The notes under the pieces were generated by a model, which saw nothing but the letters and a program-made list of their open reading frames with translations, ran no database searches and was not told the origin of the DNA. From contig CALHXF010000067.1 in assembly GCA_938040095.1 (NCBI GenBank), forward strand, positions 1 to 34,447: a DNA stretch of 34,447 bases, read 5' to 3'. The position numbers were made by a program, and so were the translations under genes. Positions 9,791 to 17,002 of the stretch are shown here, in pieces; position 1 is the first letter of the stretch; every line of letters starts with the position of its first letter. Source of the DNA: an uncultured Caulobacterales bacterium (GTDB taxonomy: Bacteria; Pseudomonadota; Alphaproteobacteria; Caulobacterales; Maricaulaceae).

Positions 9791-9942
9791 AACGTTCCGC
9801 CCTCCTTCCCAATGAGATAGCTCTTGGGTCGCGCATGTCTAGAGATAATTAGATTTCCAGCCAATCAGTCAGACGTCCGTAAAAAAGTTGCCTCTTTCGA
9901 ATATCTCTCTAAGACAATCGCCTAAGGGAGACGCTCAGGGGC
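9791..9942. promoter_or_regulatory. Divergent intergenic region between the two cytochrome operons
   Basis: Head-to-head CDS starts at 9790(-) and 9943(+). Weak rightward candidate TTGCCT(9888)-N16-TAAGAC(9910). AAGGGAG before the 9943 ATG. Confidence 0.5.
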
Positions 9943-12399
9943 ATGGCAAATAAATACGATATAGCCGTCATCGGCTCTGGGCCAGCCGGCATCAGCGCAG
10001 CTGCCCACGCGGCAGAGCTTGGTCTTTCTCACGTCCTTCTCGAAAAAACAGACCACCTTTCCGATACAATTTACAAGTATCAAAAAGGCAAGCACATCAT
10101 GGCCACGCCCGACCAGCTTGTCCTACGAAGCGACATTGATTTCGAAGCTGGCAAACGGGAAGATATTTTGGCCCGTTGGGAAAATCAAACGCAGCAAGGC
10201 GAACTTAACGTCGCTTTCAATTCTGATGTCAGTGAAGTCTCCGGAGAGAAAGGCGACTTTCTTATTAAGACTAAATCTGGCGAGACCTTTAATGCCGCCC
10301 ATGTAATTTTAGCCATCGGGACGCAGGGCAATCCAAATACAATGCGTTGTCCTGGCGGCGATTTACCACATATTCAATACACATTGGATGACCCTTACGC
10401 TTACTTCGACGAAGATATTATCGTTATCGGCGGCGGTGATGCTGGGATCGAAAATGCAATGGGGCTTATTGCGAATACGCTCCTGGCCAACCGTGTGACA
10501 TTGGTTCAGCGTGCGGATGGCTTCCCGCGCGCAAAAGAAGCCAATGTAAAATCCTTGCTGCAAGCCATGAATGAAGGGCGTTTGGACGTCCTGACACAAG
10601 CGGAGACGAGCCTCGTCGAAGATAAGTTTATCACCCTCAATGTGAGTGATGGCGAAACACGATTGCCCTGCGACCGTATTATTGCCCGCATAGGCTCCGC
10701 ACCACCACGGAAATTTGTTGAGAGCTGCGGGGTCGCTTTTGCGTCAGATGATCGGATGGCATATCCGATTTTGAGTCCAACTTTCGAAAGCTCCGTTCAT
10801 GGCCTCTTTGTCGTCGGTGCATTGGCTGGATACCCTCTCATCAAACATTGCATGAACCAAGGCTATGACGTCGTGGAGCACATAAATGGCAATGTTGACT
10901 TGAAACCAGCAGATGAACCCTTGCTCGCTGAGAAGTTTGCAAAGCTCCCCGGCGATAACGACGTCAGTGCTATTCTTGAGTTTTTGCGGCAGAAAATCAC
11001 AATTTTCAATGATCTCACGTCGCTACAAATGCGTGAGTTCATGCTGGACTCTCAGGTACACGTTTTCAAAAAGGGCGACACCGTCTTCAAACGAAATGAT
11101 TACGGCTCATCCTTGTTCTCTATTGCAGAGGGCATCGTTGACGTTCTCATCGACCCTAATGATTCCACAAAAACCATCGCAATTTCTGAGGGTGAAATTT
11201 TTGGCGAAGCTGGATTGATTTCTGGGCGACGTCGAAATGCAACGATCGTCGCGGCCTCGGACTGTATTCTGGTAGAGACGCCGCGAAACTCCGCGCGAAA
11301 ACTCATTTCAACGGTGCCCGCTGTCGAAACGCGGGTGAACCAGATTGCCGTTGAGCGCCTGCTCTCTCAAATATTCGGAGCAGGGCTCTCGAAGACAGAA
11401 TTTTCTGCGGTCATTGCGGATGCTGAGATTAAAACGATAAATGCCGGTGAGACCCTTATTGAAGAAGGCGCGGACGACACCGACATATTCATCATCCGGT
11501 CAGGGTCGATGTTGGTTGAAAAGCATATCGGCGGAAAAGATGTGTTTTTGTCTTATGTCTCCGCCGGGAGTTATGTTGGCGAGATGGCGCTCTTCGAAGA
11601 AGGCCGCCGCACAGCGACGGTGAAGGCTGCTGTAAAATCTCAAGTCATTCGCCTTAAAGGCGCGTATTTCGAATCCCTATTGGGTGCGAACCCTGATCTC
11701 AAAGCAAAAGTCATGGATGAGCTCTCAGACCGTAGAGCTATGAATGCATTCGTAGAGGGTCAAAAAAGCGGATTTGATAGCGTCGCAGACCTCTATGGTG
11801 CGCGGGCAAACTTTCTGATTGAACAAGGTCTAGGCGAGGCCACTGACGCTTTACTCATCGACGAAACCCTCTGCATTGGCTGTGACAATTGCGAGGTCGC
11901 GTGTGCGGAAAGTCATGACGGCATCTCGCGCCTCAATCGAGAGGCGGGACAAACATTTGCGCATATCCATGTCCCTACATCCTGCCGCCATTGCGAACAT
12001 CCACATTGCATGTCTGACTGTCCGCCAGACGCTATTCATCGCGCGCCCGATGGTGAAGTTTTCATCGACGACAGCTGTATCGGATGTGGAAATTGCCAAC
12101 GATATTGCCCCTACGGCGTTATTCAAATGGAGAAGACGCCACCCAAAAAGCCGAATTTATTGTCGTGGATGTTGTTCGGCGTCGGGCCAGGACCCGGTCA
12201 AGCCAATAAGGCTTGGACGAAAAAGACGCTTGCGAAGAAAGGCAACGATGCACCTAAAGTCGCGGTCAAATGCGACATGTGTAAGGGCATCACGGGCGGC
12301 GCGGCCTGCGTGAGGGCCTGTCCAACAGGCGCCGCCATTCGCGTGTCACCAGAGGAATATCTATCCTATTCCAAAGACCCGACCAAAGCCAAAGCTTGA
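9943..12399 (+). CDS. Fusion: FAD/NAD(P)H oxidoreductase (thioredoxin-reductase fold) + two cyclic-nucleotide-binding domains + 4x[4Fe-4S] ferredoxin domain
   Basis: GSGPAG and VIGGGDAGIENAMG dinucleotide motifs. Phosphate-binding cassettes GEIFGEAGLISGRRRNATIVA and GSYVGEMALFEEGRRTATVKA. Ferredoxin cysteines CIGCDNCEVAC, CRHCEHPHCMSDC, CIGCGNCQRYC, CDMC...CVRAC. Confidence 0.93.
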   Translation: MANKYDIAVIGSGPAGISAAAHAAELGLSHVLLEKTDHLSDTIYKYQKGKHIMATPDQLVLRSDIDFEAGKREDILARWENQTQQGELNVAFNSDVSEVSGEKGDFLIKTKSGETFNAAHVILAIGTQGNPNTMRCPGGDLPHIQYTLDDPYAYFDEDIIVIGGGDAGIENAMGLIANTLLANRVTLVQRADGFPRAKEANVKSLLQAMNEGRLDVLTQAETSLVEDKFITLNVSDGETRLPCDRIIARIGSAPPRKFVESCGVAFASDDRMAYPILSPTFESSVHGLFVVGALAGYPLIKHCMNQGYDVVEHINGNVDLKPADEPLLAEKFAKLPGDNDVSAILEFLRQKITIFNDLTSLQMREFMLDSQVHVFKKGDTVFKRNDYGSSLFSIAEGIVDVLIDPNDSTKTIAISEGEIFGEAGLISGRRRNATIVAASDCILVETPRNSARKLISTVPAVETRVNQIAVERLLSQIFGAGLSKTEFSAVIADAEIKTINAGETLIEEGADDTDIFIIRSGSMLVEKHIGGKDVFLSYVSAGSYVGEMALFEEGRRTATVKAAVKSQVIRLKGAYFESLLGANPDLKAKVMDELSDRRAMNAFVEGQKSGFDSVADLYGARANFLIEQGLGEATDALLIDETLCIGCDNCEVACAESHDGISRLNREAGQTFAHIHVPTSCRHCEHPHCMSDCPPDAIHRAPDGEVFIDDSCIGCGNCQRYCPYGVIQMEKTPPKKPNLLSWMLFGVGPGPGQANKAWTKKTLAKKGNDAPKVAVKCDMCKGITGGAACVRACPTGAAIRVSPEEYLSYSKDPTKAKA

Positions 12400-13256
12400 T
12401 GAAGACACGCAAGACCAGCCCTGCTCAACACGTCAGCTTTCTGGCCCATAGAAGGTTTCTGTGGTTGAAAGTCTCAGGCGCTCTCTGCGTCCTCAGTATT
12501 GTTGGCTACGTGTCTACTGATTTTGATCCCGTCCGAAATGGTGGGACATGGTACGGATACACACTGGGCGTTATCGGTGCTCTACTCATTCTGTGGCTGT
12601 CTTTATTAGGCGCGCGTAAGCGCGCAATCACAGCCGGTCATTGGAGCTTGAAGGGGTGGACATCAGCTCATGTTTACCTTGGTGTCTCGTTGATCATCGT
12701 CGCAACGCTACACAGTGGATTCCAATTCGGATGGAATGTTCACACGCTCGCCTATGCGTTAATGATCTTTGTCATTCTGTCGGGCATTATCGGTGTCTTC
12801 TTCTATGTCTATATTCCCCGCCGCATGAGCGACAATAGAGCGGAAATGGGGCAGATGGACATGCTCAAAGATATCTCAAATCTGAATGCCATGCTTGATG
12901 ACGCGGCCCAACCCTTGAGCGATAAATATGTACCCATTGTCCGAAAGGCTATTGATAAAACAAAGTTGGGCGGCTCAATATTCCGTAGATTATCTATCAA
13001 TGATGCGCGTTGCTCCACGCGCGAAGCCCTCACTTACTTTCAGACAGAAATGCGGAACGTTGAAGCCAAAGAACGCTCTGAAATTCTAGACATGATTTCA
13101 GTATTGGAACGTAAGAATTCGCTCTTGCTCAAAATCCGAAAGCACACGCGCTACAAGGCTCTTTTACAAATTTGGCTATATGTCCACTTACCTGTCACTT
13201 TCGCTTTGATAGCGGCCCTGATTGCCCACATCATTTCCGTTTTTTACTATAATTAG
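12399..13256 (+). CDS. Membrane b-type cytochrome, ferric-reductase/cyt b561-like
   Basis: Hydrophobic TM segments with two H-X13-H pairs: AHVYLGVSLIIVATLH and VHLPVTFALIAALIAH. ATG at 12399 overlaps the upstream TGA. Confidence 0.78.
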   Translation: MKTRKTSPAQHVSFLAHRRFLWLKVSGALCVLSIVGYVSTDFDPVRNGGTWYGYTLGVIGALLILWLSLLGARKRAITAGHWSLKGWTSAHVYLGVSLIIVATLHSGFQFGWNVHTLAYALMIFVILSGIIGVFFYVYIPRRMSDNRAEMGQMDMLKDISNLNAMLDDAAQPLSDKYVPIVRKAIDKTKLGGSIFRRLSINDARCSTREALTYFQTEMRNVEAKERSEILDMISVLERKNSLLLKIRKHTRYKALLQIWLYVHLPVTFALIAALIAHIISVFYYN

Positions 13257-13265
13257 GGAGGCGAC

Positions 13266-15059
13266 ATGACGAGCACTATACGTAATTTGAAACGCAGCCC
13301 CACAGGTCGTGAGAGCATTCGAGAACGCGATTACGACGGGTCAGAGCTCTCATTTGGGCGCGACATACAATCCGACGTTCAATTGCAAGATCTCAGCGTT
13401 GCACTGAAACATGCCAAGCTAAGGTATGATGAGACCGGTGAGGTTTTCATCGATATTAGCGCGGGCCAAAAAGCTCTTATCAATAATCGGATCAGAACGG
13501 GAGTCGTCGGACCCCTTCAGGTCGGGACCAAAGTGAAGCTAGGGATCTATTTGATAACCCTTGAGGCCCCTACCGAAAAATCTAAGCTCGTCGCCCAGTT
13601 GGAAGTTGCCGAAGATATTTCTGGGACAGAAAATGAACCAGATGAGCAAAGCGTTTTTGGTCTAAAACGCGCTCTTCCTTCCAAACGCATAATGGCATGG
13701 GCGTTCGCATTTGTGGTATTGGTCACCTGCCTCGTATTACCAACGCATATCAATAAATATCCTGAAGGTAAGGTCGCAGTAGCCACCCCGTTTCAAGCTG
13801 ACCTATTTTGGAATAGCGGCCCAATCTCATTGCTGCATTCAAATCTAAAATCAGACTGCCAAAGTTGTCATGTCAAAGGGTGGGAAGCCGTTACCGACAC
13901 AACATGTTTGGACTGTCACACAGAACTGAAAGATCACGCGAAACCCGAAAGACTGCAACAAAGCACACCACTATCGACTGGGTTTGAGGCCGTATTGGGC
14001 GATGTAAGTGAAACATTTGGACGACCCGTTGACCGCTGCACCTCTTGCCATGTCGAACATAACGGGCGGGCTCACATCATGCCGTCCAGTCAGTCCCTCT
14101 GTAGCGATTGTCATGCGGATCTAGACAAAGCCTTACCAGATACAGAGCTGCTCAATGCCGCCGACTTCGGCACAGCTCACCCTCAATTTCGACCATCTGT
14201 GATCACGTCTCCTAGCTTTGATAAGCCGCTCTACACACGGGTCTCTTTAGATAAAGATCCGAAAGGGGTCTCCGGGTTGAAATTCCCACATGACGTACAT
14301 TTGTCCAAAACTGGCGCGGTGGCTAAGATGGCCAGCACATTAGACTCTCAATATGAATTTGCCGACGGAGTTGGGTGCCTTGACTGTCATAGTGAAGAAG
14401 CGGGCGGTGCCCTGTTTGAACCCGTGAGCATGACCAATGATTGCGCCATGTGTCACTCCATCGTTTTTGAAGACGATGAAGGTTATCCAAGAACATTGCG
14501 GCACGGAGAACCCAAAGAAGTCATCGCCTCTATGAGGGATTTCTATGAGGCTAAAGCATTAGGAAACATTCGCGATGCTGAGATGAATACCACAACTCGC
14601 CGGCGTCCTGGACGCGCATCGCAAATCCGGGACCTCAATCGAAGAGAGCTTGCATTTAAGCAGGCGGAAAATAGAACGATAGAAAAAGTCGAAGCGATAT
14701 TTTCGGAGGGTGGGGCCTGCTACGATTGCCATGCCATTGACCGGCCAGCGGAAATTGCGACTTTGGATTTCAAGGTCCAGCCCATCAGTCTTAATGACGC
14801 CTTCTACCCCCTATCACCATTCAATCATGAGCAGCACGAAATCAAAGGGCTGTCGTGCGATACATGCCATAGTGCGGAGACGTCAAAGACATCCGATGAT
14901 GTATTACTGCCAAAAATTGAGGTTTGCCGTGATTGTCATATTGGCGAAGAGAGCTATCGTGAAGGCGGGGACTTTGCACATGGGAAATTCCCGACTAATT
15001 GCTTGACCTGTCATGCTTACCACGACGGCGAGCATGGTAAGGACAATTCAAAAGACTGA
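13266..15059 (+). CDS. FHA-like domain + TM segment + decaheme cytochrome (cytochrome c3/c7-type)
   Basis: N-terminal LSFGRDIQSDVQLQDLSVALKHAKL...INN. One TM (IMAWAFAFVVLVTCLVLP). Then ten CXXCH: CQSCH, CLDCH, CTSCH, CSDCH, CLDCH, CAMCH, CYDCH, CDTCH, CRDCH, CLTCH. SD AGGGAGG. Confidence 0.9.
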   Translation: MTSTIRNLKRSPTGRESIRERDYDGSELSFGRDIQSDVQLQDLSVALKHAKLRYDETGEVFIDISAGQKALINNRIRTGVVGPLQVGTKVKLGIYLITLEAPTEKSKLVAQLEVAEDISGTENEPDEQSVFGLKRALPSKRIMAWAFAFVVLVTCLVLPTHINKYPEGKVAVATPFQADLFWNSGPISLLHSNLKSDCQSCHVKGWEAVTDTTCLDCHTELKDHAKPERLQQSTPLSTGFEAVLGDVSETFGRPVDRCTSCHVEHNGRAHIMPSSQSLCSDCHADLDKALPDTELLNAADFGTAHPQFRPSVITSPSFDKPLYTRVSLDKDPKGVSGLKFPHDVHLSKTGAVAKMASTLDSQYEFADGVGCLDCHSEEAGGALFEPVSMTNDCAMCHSIVFEDDEGYPRTLRHGEPKEVIASMRDFYEAKALGNIRDAEMNTTTRRRPGRASQIRDLNRRELAFKQAENRTIEKVEAIFSEGGACYDCHAIDRPAEIATLDFKVQPISLNDAFYPLSPFNHEQHEIKGLSCDTCHSAETSKTSDDVLLPKIEVCRDCHIGEESYREGGDFAHGKFPTNCLTCHAYHDGEHGKDNSKD

Positions 15060-15129
15060 AAACAAGACGGGCATAGACTCAGGCGCACAGAAAATTTATC
15101 CACTTTCTTCAGGAAAGAGACTTTGTTTC

Positions 15130-15993
15130 ATGATGAATGATCAAAACAGAATGATCATCGCACAGATCACCGATTTGCACATCGGGTTTGAAGGCGAAGG
15201 TGAGATTTGCCAAAATTCTGGTAAACTGCAAAGCGTCCTACGAAACATCGACACGCAAATCCTCAAGCCCGACGTCTTGCTCATTACGGGGGACCTCGTC
15301 GAGAGCGGATCTCACTGGGCCTATTCCCAACTTCGTGACCAGTTGCGCGGTGTTGATTACCCAATTTTATGGGCGGTTGGAAATCATGACAATAGAGACG
15401 CATTTGCTGAGATATTCCCCGATGCTGAGTTCAACGCAGGGTTCCTTCAATACGCGGTTGAGGATTGGCCCCTGCGTATCATTACATTGGATACGCTACG
15501 ACCTGAATATCATGGTGGGTATCTGTGCGAGACGCGTCTCAAATGGCTGGATCAAAAATTATCAGAGAGACCTAGTCAGCCCACCCTGATCGCAATGCAC
15601 CACCCGCCTATCGATACAGGCATTGCGTGGATGACAGAGCGTGACGACGCCCCCTGGATTTTGGGTTTGAAAGCGGTCCTCAAAAAACATGATCAAGTTG
15701 TCCACATCACGGCAGGCCATATTCATCGATCCATATTCCGTAAATTTGACAATCTAACGGTTTCCGTATGTCCAGCTATCGCACCAGAAGTAAGCCTAGA
15801 ACTGGCCCCAATTGATCCAAATCTCCCTGATAACCGCCCGCTCTTAAACACCTCATTTCCGGGGTATTGTTTGCATCATTGGAATGGAGACACACTCACC
15901 ACACATGCTGCGACCGTTACGGCAGGCGAAGCTATTGTTAAACATGACTCAGATCATGCCTTCATCGTCCAACATACGATGCATGGGAAATGA
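15130..15993 (+). CDS. cpdA: Calcineurin-like metallophosphoesterase, 3',5'-cAMP phosphodiesterase CpdA-like
   Basis: Motifs DLHIG, ITGDLVE, GNHDNR, MHHPP, GHIHRS. The ORF extends to 15013, but homologous sequence begins at MNDQNRMIIAQITDLHIG. Confidence 0.83.
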   Translation: MMNDQNRMIIAQITDLHIGFEGEGEICQNSGKLQSVLRNIDTQILKPDVLLITGDLVESGSHWAYSQLRDQLRGVDYPILWAVGNHDNRDAFAEIFPDAEFNAGFLQYAVEDWPLRIITLDTLRPEYHGGYLCETRLKWLDQKLSERPSQPTLIAMHHPPIDTGIAWMTERDDAPWILGLKAVLKKHDQVVHITAGHIHRSIFRKFDNLTVSVCPAIAPEVSLELAPIDPNLPDNRPLLNTSFPGYCLHHWNGDTLTTHAATVTAGEAIVKHDSDHAFIVQHTMHGK

Positions 15994-16083
15994 CGCACTC
16001 AAATTTGAACCAATTATTCCTGAGCAATCTCTAATGGGCGGGTCCATCACATTATAATCGACCGTCACATCTCCCTATGGCGC

Positions 16084-16989
16084 TTGCTAAAGATTATTTG
16101 GTCACGGCTGCTGATAATGCTGTTGATTGCAGTTGTGGGGGCCTTAGTGGTTTTAGAAATTGGATCACAATACATCATCGTTTCGACGGTGATCCCAACA
16201 ATTTTGGGCACAGCACTCTCTATTTTCCTTGGGTTTAGAACAAACTCTGCCTTCGATCGGTGGATGACGGCACGAGGGTTCTGGTCAAGTATTCTAGCGT
16301 CATCTGAGAACTATGCGCTGACCCTAGCTCGAGTTGATGGTGAAGCCTTTCTGAATTCGGTATCGAAGAAGCCGTCAAAAATTGCAAAAAAAGCGATGAC
16401 CCGTATGATCCGACGCAACATTGCGTGGGTATGGTGCGTCAATCACCAACTCAAGAAGAAAGCTCCACTTGACGGCATTCAGCAGTATCTTGAACCTCAG
16501 GAATATGAGTCGCTTAAAGCCTATGAAAACCCCGCCTTGAAAATGCTATATAATCAAAGTCGGGACTTTCGTATCGCGGCCGCAGAGAACCAATTCACAG
16601 ATGGGGAACATTTCGAAATCGTTGCAATGCAGAGGGAAATGTTGCGGGCTCAATATAGTTGTGAAGGTTTACAAGGAACGCCCTTCCCGACCCATTATAC
16701 ATTTTTTACAGATGTGTTCATTTGGATGTTGGTGGCGCTAATGGCCTTCTCATTACCTGCAATGGAGAACATTGGGTATTTTTCTATCTTCGCCGTCGTC
16801 CTCACGGGATGGGTCTTCTCAATGATCAATGGTATCGGGTCCTATATGGAAGAGCCCTTCATCAATAATCGCAATGTCATTCCAATGGATGCTTTGTGCC
16901 GTAAACTTGAAAGAAGCCTGCTACAAATCGCGCTTGAACAAGACGAAATTCCACCCGCCATACAGCCCATAAAAGGGGCGCTCTACTAG
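16084..16989 (+). CDS. Bestrophin-family (UPF0187) membrane channel
   Basis: STVIPTILGTALSIFLGFRTNSAFDRWMTARGFWSSI bestrophin-type motif; TM segments. TTG start. Confidence 0.85.
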   Translation: MLKIIWSRLLIMLLIAVVGALVVLEIGSQYIIVSTVIPTILGTALSIFLGFRTNSAFDRWMTARGFWSSILASSENYALTLARVDGEAFLNSVSKKPSKIAKKAMTRMIRRNIAWVWCVNHQLKKKAPLDGIQQYLEPQEYESLKAYENPALKMLYNQSRDFRIAAAENQFTDGEHFEIVAMQREMLRAQYSCEGLQGTPFPTHYTFFTDVFIWMLVALMAFSLPAMENIGYFSIFAVVLTGWVFSMINGIGSYMEEPFINNRNVIPMDALCRKLERSLLQIALEQDEIPPAIQPIKGALY

Positions 16990-17002
16990 GCGAGTTTAGC
17001 GT

